A stretch of DNA of 64,000 bases, from assembly GCF_003206155.1 (NCBI RefSeq), contig NZ_PZJV01000001.1, forward strand, positions 533,007 to 597,006, given 5' to 3'. A model generated the notes under the pieces. That model did not search any database. It was given only the letters and a program-made list of their open reading frames with translations, and was not told the origin of the DNA. Below are positions 9,165-19,875 of the stretch, piece by piece; position 1 is the stretch's first letter; every line of letters starts with the position of its first letter. A program made the translations under genes and the position numbers. Source of the DNA: Salinicola halophilus. GTDB taxonomy: Bacteria > Pseudomonadota > Gammaproteobacteria > Pseudomonadales > Halomonadaceae.

Positions 9165-9187
9165 ACGGTGACGACGCGCGTCACCGT
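9165..9187 (-). other. Stem-loop in the clpP-clpX gap
   Basis: Perfect 9-bp inverted repeat ACGGTGACG/CGTCACCGT (9165-9173 with 9179-9187) with a five-base loop, lying 17 bases before the clpX ATG. There is no T run, so it is not a normal terminator. It could set the clpP:clpX mRNA ratio or mark a processing site. Confidence 0.5.
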
Positions 9188-9211
9188 GTGAAACCTTGAC
9201 TCAAAACGCTA

Positions 9212-9832
9212 TCAGGATACCGGACGCTTATCCAGTTTGGCGTCGATAAGGCCATACTCGACTGCCTGATCGCCGTCCATGAAATTATCGCGATCCGTAT
9301 CCTGCGCGATCTTGTCGATGTCCTGCCCGGTGTGGTGTGCCAGGATTCGATTGAGCTTCTGACGAATGGTCAGAATCTCTTTCGTATGAATTTCGATGTC
9401 CGACGCCTGCCCCTGGAAGCCACCCAACGGCTGATGAATCATCATACGCGAATGGGGTAGGCAATAGCGCTTGCCATGAGCACCACCAGCCAGCAGCAAC
9501 GCCCCCATGCTTGCGGCCTGACCAATACAGACCGTGGAGACATCCGGCTTGATGAACTGCATGGTGTCGTAGATCGACATGCCGGCCGTCACCGAACCGC
9601 CGGGCGAATTGATGTAAAGGTGGATGTCCTTGTCCGGGTTCTCGGATTCGAGAAACAGAAGCTGCGCCACGATCAGGTTAGCCGTGTAATCTTCGACCGG
9701 ACCGACCAGAAAGATGACGCGCTCTTTGAGCAGACGGGAGTAGATATCGTAGGATCGCTCACCCCGAGCGCTCTGCTCCACCACCATCGGCACCAAACCG
9801 CCGGCATTGCTGATATCGAATTGGTTTTGCAT
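9212..9832 (-). CDS. clpP: ATP-dependent Clp protease proteolytic subunit ClpP
   Basis: Serine protease subunit that forms the tetradecameric degradation chamber for ClpX and ClpA. The start at 9832 (MQNQFDISN) has AAGGAAG six bases upstream and gives 206 residues, the family length; a start 12 codons earlier has no such site. The catalytic triad is visible as Ser109 (GQAASMGA), His133 (MMIHQP) and Asp182 (DRDNFM). It lies between tig and clpX in the order found throughout the gammaproteobacteria. Confidence 0.97.
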   Translation of the reverse strand: MQNQFDISNAGGLVPMVVEQSARGERSYDIYSRLLKERVIFLVGPVEDYTANLIVAQLLFLESENPDKDIHLYINSPGGSVTAGMSIYDTMQFIKPDVSTVCIGQAASMGALLLAGGAHGKRYCLPHSRMMIHQPLGGFQGQASDIEIHTKEILTIRQKLNRILAHHTGQDIDKIAQDTDRDNFMDGDQAVEYGLIDAKLDKRPVS

Positions 9833-9876
9833 CGCGACTTCCTTACATCCGGTAATTGTCAGGCCCATCGACTAGA

Positions 9877-9896
9877 GACCCGGCCGCAGCCGGGTC
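9877..9896 (-). other. Stem-loop in the tig-clpP gap
   Basis: GACCCGGC/GCCGGGTC perfect 8-bp stem with a CGCA (TGCG on the minus strand) loop, 21 bases past the tig stop and 45 bases before clpP. Only TCTCTAG follows on the minus strand. It may be a leaky terminator between tig and clpPX. Confidence 0.5.
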
Positions 9897-9917
9897 ATCG
9901 TGATTACCAAACGCCAT

Positions 9918-11270
9918 TCAGGCTTTGGAATCGCCCTCTTCTTCTGCCTCGTCCGCCTCTTCCTCGGACTGCTGGGCCGCCTGAAGAGCTTCACCATAGC
10001 TCATGCTGACGTCTTTCACATTGGCCTGCTCGAGCAGCTTGTCGACCGCCTTGTCTTCGAGCACGGCCGATTTGATCTGGTTCTTGAGCTCGTCGTTCTG
10101 CAGGTACTGTTCGACGACCTGTTCCGGCTGCTGATACTGACCGGCAAGCTCTTCGGCGCGGGCGCGGATCTCGTCGTCCGTCGCGTCCATTTCGTGCTGC
10201 TTGATCAGCTCGGCGAGCAGCAGACCGATCTTCACGCGAGTCCGCGCCTGATCGGCGAACAGCTCGTCGGGCAGCTGGCTGACGTCGAAGTCTTCACCGA
10301 GGCCGAACTGCTGAGCCGCCTGACGCTTGAGGCCATGCGTTTCCTGAGAGATCAGCGACTGCGGTACGGTCAAGTCGTTGGCTTTCTGAAGCGCGTCGAG
10401 CGCCTGCTGCTTGACGCGATTCTGGGTCGCCTGCTTGACCTCCCGCTCCATGTTGCCTTTCACTTCGGCGCGGAATTTCTCGGGATCGCCGTCTTCGACG
10501 CCGAACTCCTTGATGAACGCTTCGTCGACTTCAGGCATCGTTTTCGCCGACACCTGGTGAACCTTGACCTTGAAGGACGCTTCTTGACCGGCGAGCTGCT
10601 CGGCCTGGTAATCTTCCGGGAACGTCACCTTGACCACGGTATCGTCACCCGCTTTCACACCGACCAGTTGCTCCTCGAAACCCGGAATGAGCTGATTGGA
10701 GCCAAGTTCCAGGTCATGGCCCTCTGCCGCACCGCCTTCGAAGGGCTCGTCGCCGAGGAAACCTTCGAAATCGATCTTGACCTGATCACCCATCTCAGCT
10801 GCCCGGTCGACCGGCTCGAAAGCGGCGCGCTGGCTCTGGAGGGTCTCGATCATCGAATCGATGTCGGCCTCGGTGATCTCGGCCTGCGGACGCTCGATCT
10901 CGGTGCCCTCGATGCTCTGAAGCTCGATCTCCGGATAGACCTCAAGCGTCGCCACGAACTCGAGATCCTTGCCGTCCTGGTTGACGGTGGGCTCGATCGA
11001 CGGGTCACCGGCCGGGTTGAGGCTCTGCTCGGTAATCGCACGGACGTAATGCTGGCGCATCATTTCGCTTACGACTTCGTTACGGACATCGCCACCGAAA
11101 CGCTGACGCACGACGGACATCGGGATCTTTCCCTGACGAAAGCCATTGAGCCGAACGCGCTTGGCCGTGTCCTGAAGACGCGAGGCAACCGCTTGGTCGA
11201 CCTCAGCGGCCGGAACCTGCACGGTGATGCGACGTTCGATCTGGGAAGTCGTCTCAATGGAAACTTGCAT
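9918..11270 (-). CDS. tig: Trigger factor, ribosome-associated chaperone and prolyl isomerase
   Basis: Binds at the ribosome exit tunnel and folds nascent chains. The 450-residue product has the ribosome-binding N-terminal domain with the conserved FRQGKIP signature (GFRQGKIPMSVVRQRFG) near residues 44-60. A central FKBP-type isomerase domain (about 155-245, GDQVKIDFEGFLGDEPFEGG) and a long helical C-terminal chaperone arm follow. The end is very acidic (EEEADEAEEEGD). It heads the tig-clpP-clpX-lon block and has its own promoter. Confidence 0.96.
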   Translation of the reverse strand: MQVSIETTSQIERRITVQVPAAEVDQAVASRLQDTAKRVRLNGFRQGKIPMSVVRQRFGGDVRNEVVSEMMRQHYVRAITEQSLNPAGDPSIEPTVNQDGKDLEFVATLEVYPEIELQSIEGTEIERPQAEITEADIDSMIETLQSQRAAFEPVDRAAEMGDQVKIDFEGFLGDEPFEGGAAEGHDLELGSNQLIPGFEEQLVGVKAGDDTVVKVTFPEDYQAEQLAGQEASFKVKVHQVSAKTMPEVDEAFIKEFGVEDGDPEKFRAEVKGNMEREVKQATQNRVKQQALDALQKANDLTVPQSLISQETHGLKRQAAQQFGLGEDFDVSQLPDELFADQARTRVKIGLLLAELIKQHEMDATDDEIRARAEELAGQYQQPEQVVEQYLQNDELKNQIKSAVLEDKAVDKLLEQANVKDVSMSYGEALQAAQQSEEEADEAEEEGDSKA

Positions 11271-11326
11271 AGATGATCCTCTACCGACGGGGGCGTTCTG
11301 TGATTACAGCGAAAAATAAAAGGGCG

Positions 11327-11355
11327 ATTCTATGAATCCCCATGCCCACTGGCAA
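11327..11355 (-). promoter_or_regulatory. Sigma-70 promoter of tig
   Basis: On the minus strand TTGCCA (11350-11355), 17 bases, then TAGAAT (11327-11332), about 57 bases before the tig ATG. Spacing is optimal and both boxes are close to consensus. Confidence 0.65.
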
Positions 11356-11548
11356 GCGGGCCTGCCGCGTACATGGGTCTCGAAGCCGTGGAATACAAGG
11401 GAGAGAGGGAAAAATCACGCGACTCTACCGCATTCTTACCACTCGCGTTAGTGACGGACTGCGTCCTGCGCTCGATCAGCAAGCACATGAACCGGCCGTG
11501 AAACGACGAACAGATAGACGCGGAGAAAAACAACAGAAGGAAAAGAAA

Positions 11549-11624
11549 TGGGGTGGATGATGGGGATCGAACCCACGACCACCGGAGCCACAATCCGGGG
11601 CTCTACCACTGAGCTACATCCACC
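11549..11624 (-). tRNA. tRNA-His (GTG), copy 1
   Basis: The minus strand folds as a tRNA with anticodon GTG in loop TTGTGGC, T-loop GTTCGAT and an encoded CCA end. The extra G at position -1 opposite C73, the hallmark of tRNA-His, is present. The acceptor stem GTGGATG/CATCCAC is perfectly paired. It is last of four tRNAs transcribed from the promoter near 12020. Confidence 0.95.
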
Positions 11625-11646
11625 ATTTCTTGAGCAGATCGTCGAA

Positions 11647-11722
11647 TGGGGTGGATGATGGGGATCGAACCCACGACCACCGGAGCCACAATCCGGGGCT
11701 CTACCACTGAGCTACACCCACC
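11647..11722 (-). tRNA. tRNA-His (GTG), copy 2
   Basis: Tandem duplicate of the neighbouring tRNA-His, 22 bases away. In the region I compared it differs at one acceptor-stem base: the 5' strand is GTGGGTG against CATCCAC, giving one G:U wobble. The anticodon GTG, the G at -1 and the encoded CCA are intact, so it should be functional. Confidence 0.95.
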
Positions 11723-11760
11723 ACTACGACGATGCTTCGAGACGCTTTCCACGATTGCCG

Positions 11761-11837
11761 TGGCGCGCCCAGCAGGACTCGAACCTGCAACCTACGGCTT
11801 AGAAGGCCGTTGCTCTATCCGATTGAGCTATAGGCGC
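11761..11837 (-). tRNA. tRNA-Arg (TCT)
   Basis: The minus strand gives GCGCCTA pairing with TGGGCGC (one G:U), anticodon TCT in loop CTTCTAA, T-loop GTTCGAG and discriminator G followed by encoded CCA. It reads AGA/AGG arginine codons, which are rare in this GC-rich genome. It is second in the four-gene tRNA transcript. Confidence 0.95.
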
Positions 11838-11879
11838 GTTCCATAACCGACGGCATCTTCGTCGACCGCTGCTTCACCG

Positions 11880-11956
11880 TGGTCGGGGTAGAGGGATTTG
11901 AACCCCCGACATCCTGCTCCCAAAGCAGGCGCGCTACCAGACTGCGCTATACCCCG
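11880..11956 (-). tRNA. tRNA-Pro (TGG)
   Basis: The minus strand gives CGGGGTA/TACCCCG acceptor stem, anticodon TGG in loop TTTGGGA, T-loop GTTCAAA and an encoded CCA. It is the first gene of the tRNA cluster, about 50 bases below its promoter. Confidence 0.95.
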
Positions 11957-12008
11957 AACGACCGTAAAACCGAGTCGGCGACGCTACGAGCCCCTCGATG
12001 CGCTGCGT

Positions 12009-12036
12009 ATTCTACGGATCCTTTCAGCACCGTCAA
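12009..12036 (-). promoter_or_regulatory. Promoter of the Pro-Arg-His-His tRNA cluster
   Basis: On the minus strand TTGACG (12031-12036), 16 bases, then TAGAAT (12009-12014). It lies about 50 bases upstream of tRNA-Pro and is followed by a GC-rich stretch, as is usual for stable RNA promoters. Confidence 0.65.
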
Positions 12037-12193
12037 GCCCTTACGTGAATTGGATGCCCTGCCGAAGGGTCTGGAGAAAAGCCGCCGAATGACCCTTTGA
12101 CGCAGCATGGTTCGTTGACTGCGCCACGGAGCGTGCCAGAATTGCCACCTTTGTCGGGCGCTGCTCGCCCTCGCTACTCAGAAAGGAAAGTCG

Positions 12194-13075
12194 ATGACCG
12201 CTCAGTTGATCGACGGCAAACGTATTGCCGGTGCCATTCGTCAGCAGGTGAAAGTCGAAGTCGATCGTCGACTCGAAGACGGACGTCACCGCCCCGGATT
12301 GGCGGTCATCCTCGTCGGCCACGATCCGGCCTCGGAGATCTATGTCAGTCACAAGCATCGCGCTTGCGAGAACGCCGGCCTCCGCTCGTTCAGCCATCGC
12401 CTCGAAAGCGATACGTCCCAACAGACGCTGGAGCGCGTCATCGACGAGCTCAACGCCGATGCAAGCGTTGACGGCATTCTGCTTCAGCTGCCCTTGCCGG
12501 CTCACCTGGATGCCAACCCGCTGCTCGAGCGCATTCGTCCTGATAAGGACGTCGACGGCTTTCATCCCTATAACCTGGGCCGCCTGACACAGCGTCGCCC
12601 GTTGCTGCGGCCCTGCACGCCCAAGGGCATCATGACGCTCCTCGAGCAGAGCGGCATCGACCCGCGTGGGATGGACGCCACCATTGTCGGCGCGTCGAAT
12701 ATCGTCGGACGCCCCATGTCCATGGAACTGCTGCTCGCGGGCGCGACGACGACCATCTGTCACCGCTTTACTCGGGATCTCGAGGAGAAAGTACGTCAGG
12801 CCGATCTTCTGGTGGTCGCTGCCGGCAAGCCGGGCCTGATTCAGGGTGAGTGGATCAAACCCGGGGCCGTCGTCGTCGACGTCGGCATGAACCGCCTCGA
12901 CGACGGCTCTCTCGTGGGTGACGTCGACTTCGAACCGGCCGCTGAACGCGCCGCCTGGATCACGCCGGTACCCGGCGGCGTCGGACCGATGACCGTGGCC
13001 ACGCTATTGCAGAACACGCTTCACGCCGCCGCTCTGCACGACGACAACCTGACCGACAACGTGGAGCCCTCATGA
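12194..13075 (+). CDS. folD: Methylenetetrahydrofolate dehydrogenase/cyclohydrolase FolD
   Basis: Bifunctional enzyme that interconverts 5,10-methylene- and 10-formyl-tetrahydrofolate with NADP, supplying one-carbon units for purines and formyl-Met-tRNA. The 293 residues carry the substrate Lys in YVSHKHRAC, the QLPLP motif and [11 protein letters not shown]. The NADP-binding part has [10 protein letters not shown] and the C-terminal [26 protein letters not shown] precedes the ATG. Its TGA overlaps the ATG of mtnN (ATGA), so the pair is translationally coupled. Confidence 0.97.
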   Translation: MTAQLIDGKRIAGAIRQQVKVEVDRRLEDGRHRPGLAVILVGHDPASEIYVSHKHRACENAGLRSFSHRLESDTSQQTLERVIDELNADASVDGILLQLPLPAHLDANPLLERIRPDKDVDGFHPYNLGRLTQRRPLLRPCTPKGIMTLLEQSGIDPRGMDATIVGASNIVGRPMSMELLLAGATTTICHRFTRDLEEKVRQADLLVVAAGKPGLIQGEWIKPGAVVVDVGMNRLDDGSLVGDVDFEPAAERAAWITPVPGGVGPMTVATLLQNTLHAAALHDDNLTDNVEPS

Positions 13076-13776
13076 AAACACTGGGTATCATCGGCGCCAT
13101 GGAGCAGGAGATCACCCTGCTGGCGTCACGTCTCGACAACGCCACGATCGAACACCACCCCGGCGCCAGCTTTCATCGCGGCCGTCTTCATGGCATGGAG
13201 ATCGTTCTGCTGCAGTCGGGCATCGGCAAGGTCAACGCGACGATCGGCACTACGCAGCTGCTCAACCACTACGCCCCGGATGCCATCATCAATACCGGCT
13301 CGGCCGGCGGCTTCGGCGAAGCACTGGAGGTGGGCGATGTGATCATTTCCCGCGAGGTGCGCCATCACGACGTCGACGTGACGGCCTTCGGCTACGAGAT
13401 GGGCCAGGTGCCGGGCTTGCCGCCAGCCTTCGTCGCCGATGCCGGCCTGGTCGATACGGCGCGAGAATGTGCCGAAGCCCTCGGAGAGATTCACGTTCAT
13501 GAAGGACTGATCTGCACCGGTGATAGCTTCATGGCAGATCCCGCACGCGTCGAGAGGACCCGAGAGCATTTCCCGCAGATGCAGGCCGTCGAGATGGAAG
13601 CAGCCGCCATCGCCCAGACCTGCCACCGTTTCGACTGCCCCTTCGTGGTCATTCGCGCCCTCTCCGACATCGCCGGCAAGGAGTCGAACCTCTCCTTCGA
13701 CGCCTTTCTCGAGCGCGCAGCGACTCACTCTGCCGAAATGGTCGACGCTATCGTCGCTCGGCTCGCCACGGCCTAA
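13072..13776 (+). CDS. mtnN: 5'-methylthioadenosine/S-adenosylhomocysteine nucleosidase
   Basis: Cleaves adenine from methylthioadenosine, S-adenosylhomocysteine and 5'-deoxyadenosine, clearing by-products of SAM use. The 234 residues show the N-terminal [10 protein letters not shown] with the catalytic Glu, the NTGSAGGF ribose/phosphate segment, the [10 protein letters not shown] substrate loop and the general-acid Asp in [10 protein letters not shown]. It overlaps folD by four bases and ends before a strong bidirectional terminator. Confidence 0.96.
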   Translation: MKTLGIIGAMEQEITLLASRLDNATIEHHPGASFHRGRLHGMEIVLLQSGIGKVNATIGTTQLLNHYAPDAIINTGSAGGFGEALEVGDVIISREVRHHDVDVTAFGYEMGQVPGLPPAFVADAGLVDTARECAEALGEIHVHEGLICTGDSFMADPARVERTREHFPQMQAVEMEAAAIAQTCHRFDCPFVVIRALSDIAGKESNLSFDAFLERAATHSAEMVDAIVARLATA

Positions 13777-13827
13777 GGCGGCCATGGCCGCCTTCGCCAG
13801 CGCCGATCGGTCGCAACGACCTCACGC

Positions 13828-13855
13828 AAAAAGCCCCGCCGAAGCGGGGCTTTTT
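13828..13855. terminator. Bidirectional terminator between mtnN and cysS
   Basis: AAAAAGCCCCGC, loop CGAA, GCGGGGCTTTTT. A T5 run follows the stem in both directions, so it serves the convergent mtnN (plus) and cysS (minus) transcripts. Confidence 0.93.
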
Positions 13856-13919
13856 GTTTAGCGCGGAAGGCGGCGCTCGCCGAACGCGGCTTCACCGCGG
13901 CGATGCCGGGCTTCCTACA

Positions 13920-15317
13920 TCAAGCGGTTGGCTCGAAGCTCCAGCGCGTGCCCTCACGCGAATCCTTGAGCACCACGCCCAGTGCCGCCAGCTCGTCTCG
14001 AATGCGATCCGCCTCGGCAAAGTCACGGGCTCGCTTGGCCTCGTTGCGCGCCTCGATTCGCCCCTCGATCTCGGCTTCGTCAAGTGGCAGCGACGCCGCG
14101 CCCGCCTTCAGGAACGCTTCCGGCGAGCGCTCGAGCAGACCCAGCACGTTCGCCAGTCGCTTGAGCTCCTGCCCCATCGCGCCGGCGCGGGCGGGATCGG
14201 CCTCGCGCAGTCGATTGATTTCACGAACGAGGTCGAACAGGACCGCAAGCGCCTCGGGGGTATTGAAGTCGTCGTTCATCGCCGCCGAGAAGCGTTCGGC
14301 ATACGCGCCCTGTACATCGCCTTCCACCGCAGGAATACCGTCGAGCGCGTGATAAAAACGTTCCAGTGATCGCCGCGCCTCGTCGAGCGATTCGGGCGCG
14401 TAGTTGATCGGGCTGCGGTAGTGACTGGATATCAGCAGGTAGCGCACGACTTCCGGATCATGTACCTCGAGCACATCGCGAATGGTGAAGAAGTTGCCCA
14501 ACGACTTCGACATCTTCTCGTGATTCACTCGCACGGCGCCTGCATGCATCCAGGTATTGACGTAGGTCTCGCCGGTGGCCGCCTCGCTCTGCGCGATCTC
14601 GTTTTCATGATGCGGAAAAGTGAGATCGGGCCCACCTCCGTGGATATCGAAGGTATCGCCAAGGCAGCAGGTCGACATCGCCGAGCACTCGATGTGCCAG
14701 CCAGGACGCCCCTCGCCCCAGGGTGAAGGCCAGCTCGCCTCTCCCGGCTTGGCAGCCTTCCAGAGCACGAAATCGAGTGGATCTTCCTTGTGACTATCCA
14801 CGTCGACCCGGGCACCGGCCCGCATCTCGTCGAGATTGCGGTTGTTGAGCTTGCCATAGCCCTCGAAGTGACGAACGCGATAGTAGACGTCTCCGTTATC
14901 GGCCGCGTAGGCGTAGCCGTTACCGATCAAACGCTCGATCATCGCCAGAATGTCAGCGACGTGCTCGGTCGCCCGCGGTTCACGGTCCGGCCTGAGCACG
15001 CCGAGTCGCCCTTCGTCTTCGTGCATCGCCTCGACCATGCGATGGGTCAATGCCGTGATGGACTCACCGTTCTCCTCGGCGCGCTTGAGGATCTTGTCGT
15101 CGATATCGGTGATGTTGCGCACGTAGGTGACGTCGAGCCCGGTCTGCCGCAGCCAGCGGGTGATGACGTCGAAAGCGACCATGACGCGCGCATGTCCCAG
15201 GTGACAGTAGTCGTAGACCGTCATGCCACAGACGTACATGCGAATCTTGCCGGGCTCGATCGGCGCAAGCTCGCTCTTGCGCCGGGTCATCGTGTTGTAA
15301 ATCTGCAACGCGCTCAT
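13920..15317 (-). CDS. cysS: Cysteinyl-tRNA synthetase
   Basis: Class I synthetase that charges tRNA-Cys. The 465 residues contain the zinc-binding CGMTVYD, the HIGH equivalent [13 protein letters not shown], the KMSKSLGN loop and the C-terminal anticodon-binding region ending RWSFEPTA. Length is normal for the family. It lies 55 bases downstream of glnS on the same strand, an arrangement also seen in Pseudomonas. Confidence 0.97.
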   Translation of the reverse strand: MSALQIYNTMTRRKSELAPIEPGKIRMYVCGMTVYDYCHLGHARVMVAFDVITRWLRQTGLDVTYVRNITDIDDKILKRAEENGESITALTHRMVEAMHEDEGRLGVLRPDREPRATEHVADILAMIERLIGNGYAYAADNGDVYYRVRHFEGYGKLNNRNLDEMRAGARVDVDSHKEDPLDFVLWKAAKPGEASWPSPWGEGRPGWHIECSAMSTCCLGDTFDIHGGGPDLTFPHHENEIAQSEAATGETYVNTWMHAGAVRVNHEKMSKSLGNFFTIRDVLEVHDPEVVRYLLISSHYRSPINYAPESLDEARRSLERFYHALDGIPAVEGDVQGAYAERFSAAMNDDFNTPEALAVLFDLVREINRLREADPARAGAMGQELKRLANVLGLLERSPEAFLKAGAASLPLDEAEIEGRIEARNEAKRARDFAEADRIRDELAALGVVLKDSREGTRWSFEPTA

Positions 15318-15372
15318 TCCTCGTCCTTGCTAACGCCCCTGGGGTCACTCTCCAACAACTGCGATCCTTGGG

Positions 15373-17094
<1,722 letters not shown>

Positions 17095-17409
17095 GGAATG
17101 CAGGCAACCTCTGTGGGGAAAACGAAAGTTCGAACACGCGGGTTCGAGTGACAGTGCGAAGTTCAGGCGGTGACGCAAAAAGCGCCGTGGCGGAAGACGC
17201 TGGCAGGCGCAGCAGATGTCACCGTGGCATGGCCAATGGGAATATGCTGCACAGTAACATGCGTCGCCGGGCGTTTCTTAGGTGCGTTTTTCCGCATCCG
17301 ACAAAGCGCGTTATTATAGCGCCGCGCACGAACAGCGCCATGCATCCGCACAATGCCAGGACTCGGCCATGCGGGTGCGACACGCTTCGCTCCCGGACCA
17401 GGAATGACC
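17095..17409. promoter_or_regulatory. Divergent control region of glnS and ppiB
   Basis: 315 bases without a gene. It contains TTCGAACACGCGGGTTCGA near 17129, a short inverted repeat, and an AT-rich TTATTATAG near 17312 that may be a -10 for ppiB. I see no clear -35, riboswitch or small RNA. Confidence 0.4.
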
Positions 17410-17904
17410 ATGATCGCTCTACAGACCAACTACGGCACTCTCAAGCTCGAGCTCGATTACGACAAGGCACCCAAGACGGCCGCCAACTTCGAGCAGTACG
17501 TTCGCGACGGCCACTATGACAACACCCTCTTTCACCGCGTCATCGACGGCTTCATGGTTCAGGGTGGCGGATTCGATACCGATTTCGAGCAGAAATCGAC
17601 CCGCGCGCCGATCGACAACGAGGCGGACAACGGCCTGACCAATCAGAAAGGCACGCTCGCCATGGCGCGCACCCAGGACCCGCACTCCGCCAGCGCGCAG
17701 TTCTTCGTCAACGTCGCCGACAACGACTTCCTCAATCATCGCGACAAGAGCCTGCAGGGCTGGGGCTACTGTGTCTTCGGTCGCGTCGTCGAAGGCATGG
17801 ACGTGGTCGACAAGATCCGCCAGCTGCCGACCGGCCGCCGCGGCATGCACAGCGATGTGCCGGTCGAGGACGTGATCCTCGAGCACGCCGAAGTCATCGA
17901 CTGA
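17410..17904 (+). CDS. ppiB: Cytoplasmic cyclophilin, peptidyl-prolyl isomerase B
   Basis: Cyclophilin-type prolyl isomerase. Key elements are [18 protein letters not shown], the active-site [18 protein letters not shown] and the C-terminal [20 protein letters not shown]. There is no signal peptide, so it is the cytoplasmic form. AGGA ends just before an ATG at 17404 and lies six bases before the ATG at 17410. I prefer 17410, which gives 164 residues as in E. coli. lpxH starts 37 bases downstream. Confidence 0.95.
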   Translation: MIALQTNYGTLKLELDYDKAPKTAANFEQYVRDGHYDNTLFHRVIDGFMVQGGGFDTDFEQKSTRAPIDNEADNGLTNQKGTLAMARTQDPHSASAQFFVNVADNDFLNHRDKSLQGWGYCVFGRVVEGMDVVDKIRQLPTGRRGMHSDVPVEDVILEHAEVID

Positions 17905-17941
17905 ATCGTCACCCTCTTCCAGCCATCCATCGAGTCATGCC

Positions 17942-18667
17942 ATGCAACTGCTGATCGCCGATCTTCACCTGCAGCCCAGCCAGCCCGAGATCGCCCAGGC
18001 ATTCGTCGATTACCTGCGCGGCCCGGCGCGCGAGGCCTCCTCCCTGACCATTCTCGGCGATCTGTTCGAGGCGTGGATCGGCGACGACTGCCGCGGCGAT
18101 TTCGAACGACAGATGATCGCCGAACTGCGGGCGCTGCGCGATGCGGGCACGCGACTGGCGTTCATGCACGGCAATCGCGACTTCCTCATCGGCGAGGACT
18201 TCGCCGCCGACAGCGGCTGCGCGCTGCTGGAAGATCCGACGACGCTGGAGCTCGCCGGGCAGCACGTGGTGCTGATGCACGGCGACAGTCTCTGCACCGG
18301 GGACGAAGCGTACATGGCATTCCGCCGTCAGGCCCGCGACCCGGCGTGGCAGGCGCAGATTCTCGCCATGCCGGTCGACGAGCGCCTGGCATTGGCCAAG
18401 CAGCTCCGCGAACAGTCCGGTGAAGCGAATACCAACAAGGCGGAGGACATCATGGATGTCACCCCGAGTGCGGTGGTCGAGACGCTACGGGATCACGACG
18501 CTCGCGTGCTGATCCACGGCCATACGCATCGCCCCGCGGTCCATGATCTCATCGTCGAGGGCGAGCCGGCCAAGCGCTACGTGATCGGTGACTGGCGCCC
18601 CGGGCAGGGCTGGCAGCTGCGAGTCGACGGGGATTCGATGACGCTGGAATCCTTCACCCTCGGCTGA
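17942..18667 (+). CDS. lpxH: UDP-2,3-diacylglucosamine pyrophosphatase
   Basis: Calcineurin-like metallophosphoesterase at the inner-membrane surface that makes lipid X (2,3-diacylglucosamine 1-phosphate) in lipid A synthesis. All metal motifs are visible in the 241 residues: IADLHL, LGDLFEAW, HGNRDF, MHGDSLCTGD and HGHTHRP. It follows ppiB closely on the same strand, as in many gammaproteobacteria. Confidence 0.95.
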   Translation: MQLLIADLHLQPSQPEIAQAFVDYLRGPAREASSLTILGDLFEAWIGDDCRGDFERQMIAELRALRDAGTRLAFMHGNRDFLIGEDFAADSGCALLEDPTTLELAGQHVVLMHGDSLCTGDEAYMAFRRQARDPAWQAQILAMPVDERLALAKQLREQSGEANTNKAEDIMDVTPSAVVETLRDHDARVLIHGHTHRPAVHDLIVEGEPAKRYVIGDWRPGQGWQLRVDGDSMTLESFTLG

Positions 18668-18680
18668 TCCGGCGGTTCTC

Positions 18681-18703
18681 GAGGGCGCACATCGTGCGCC
18701 CTC
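18681..18703. terminator. Stem-loop between convergent lpxH and miaE
   Basis: Perfect 10-bp stem GAGGGCGCAC/GTGCGCCCTC with a three-base loop, 14 bases past the lpxH stop. No T run follows on either strand, so it is a probable but non-canonical terminator. Confidence 0.5.
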
Positions 18704-18776
18704 CTCTCATCATCTCCCCACGGATCGTTCCACGCTTCCCTCTCGGCCGGTAAACGTCGACGTCGGCACGCACGGG

Positions 18777-19418
18777 CTAGGATTCGGCAGGCACCCCACT
18801 ATGAAAGCGAAACGTCGCGTCGTCGCTTTCGATCAGCTCGCGCTCGAACTCACCGAACTCGGCGATCCGCGCCTTGACGCCATCGCGATCGGCGTAGCGC
18901 TCGGCAAGGGATAGATAGTCCTCGAAATGTCGCCCTTCGGAGCGCACCAGCGAGCGATAGAACTTCGCCAGCGTCTCGTCGAGATGCGGAATGAGCCGCG
19001 CGAACCGCTCGCAGGAGCGCGCTTCGATGAAAGCCCCGACGATCAGCGTATCGATCAGTCGCTGCGGCTCCTGCTTCGACACGTGCTGGCGCAACCCTTC
19101 CGCATATCGAGACGCCTGGAGATGCGAGTAGTCGATCCCCCGCTCTTCCATCAGGTTGATCACCTGCTCGAAGTGCAAAAGTTCTTCGCGGGCCAGCTGC
19201 GACATCTTGTTGAGTAGCTCCGGGCGATCCACGTAGCGAAACATCAGGCTCATCGCTGTCGAGGCCGCCTTCTTCTCGCACTGGGCGTGATCGATCATCA
19301 AGAGCGCAGGATTCTTCATCGCCGCCTCGACCCAGCGGTTCGGAGTCGGGCACGGCAGGAAATCGAGCAGCTCGGCAGGCAGCGACGCATCGGTCGCGGT
19401 GTCGGTATAAGCGGTCAT
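18777..19418 (-). CDS. miaE: tRNA-(ms2io6A)-hydroxylase MiaE
   Basis: Non-haem diiron monooxygenase that hydroxylates 2-methylthio-N6-isopentenyladenosine at position 37 of tRNAs reading UNN codons. Ferritin-like metal ligands are visible in MIDHAQCEKKAA, AREELLHFEQV, FIEARSCERF and SEGRHFEDY. I set the start at the ATG at 19418 (MTAYTD), giving 213 residues, the family size. An open extension of 45 codons upstream is Arg-rich and unlike the family. The ribosome site is weak (GCGAGA). Confidence 0.92.
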   Translation of the reverse strand: MTAYTDTATDASLPAELLDFLPCPTPNRWVEAAMKNPALLMIDHAQCEKKAASTAMSLMFRYVDRPELLNKMSQLAREELLHFEQVINLMEERGIDYSHLQASRYAEGLRQHVSKQEPQRLIDTLIVGAFIEARSCERFARLIPHLDETLAKFYRSLVRSEGRHFEDYLSLAERYADRDGVKARIAEFGEFERELIESDDATFRFHSGVPAES

Positions 19419-19875
19419 GCATCTCGCCGATTGAGTGGCGCAAGCGCCCCAGTGAGCCGGGCGCCGGCGCGTGAAAACCAAGGTGGAATAAAACGATGCC
19501 GGAAGCGTCATTCGATGATGGAAACGTCGTTCGATGGCGCATGGTAGCGCCACCGCTCAGCGAGTTCGAGCACCGTGGCCATCCATTCTGGGGCGGCCGG
19601 GCGTCGACACCTCCACGAGAAGCTGACGACCGTCGGAATCGAGCGGACATCGACGCGACCGGCGTCGAGGGCCGTTGCCCCGCGAGCACCCCGGCACCGC
19701 GTTCCCGACCGGAGATACACCTGCGCGCACATTGTCGACAGTCTTAACATTGTCGACAGTTTGCCGTAGACTTCGCCGCGCCTTGGCGCCGCCCGCCCCC
19801 TCCGTCAGATCGCCTCTCATCCGGCATGGGCGGGCGTCGCAGCGAGGCCCTGATACCAGACGAGGGTTCCCCACC
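19419..19875. promoter_or_regulatory. Divergent control region of miaE and acnB
   Basis: About 457 bases with no supported gene. Apart from the paired TGTCGACA palindromes at 19731-19760 I see only GC-rich spacer. Frames here run on from acnB but have no family similarity. Confidence 0.5.
19731..19760 (+). promoter_or_regulatory. Tandem operator-like palindromes upstream of acnB
   Basis: ATTGTCGACAGT occurs twice (19731-19742 and 19749-19760), 18 bases centre to centre. Each copy holds the 8-bp palindrome TGTCGACA. They lie 116-145 bases before the acnB GTG, in the position expected for a regulator controlling acnB. The regulator is not identifiable here. Confidence 0.6.

Noticed and set aside
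9900-11276. A 458-codon open frame on the plus strand opposite tig
   Set aside because: It mirrors trigger factor codon by codon, has no domain similarity, and is a product of high GC in the third position. tig on the other strand is unmistakable.
11549-11722. Direct repeats that might suggest a repeat array
   Set aside because: They are two tRNA-His genes. The same holds for the tRNA-Val pair at 48864-49042. No CRISPR-like repeat-spacer pattern was seen anywhere.
11646-11846. Short plus-strand frame across the tRNA-His and tRNA-Arg genes
   Set aside because: It is antisense tRNA sequence, a common false protein call.
19675-19875. N-terminal extension of acnB through the TGTCGACA repeats
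   Set aside because: The extra 67 residues are Arg/Pro-rich and unlike any AcnB. The GTG at 19876 has a good ribosome site and matches the family N-terminus.
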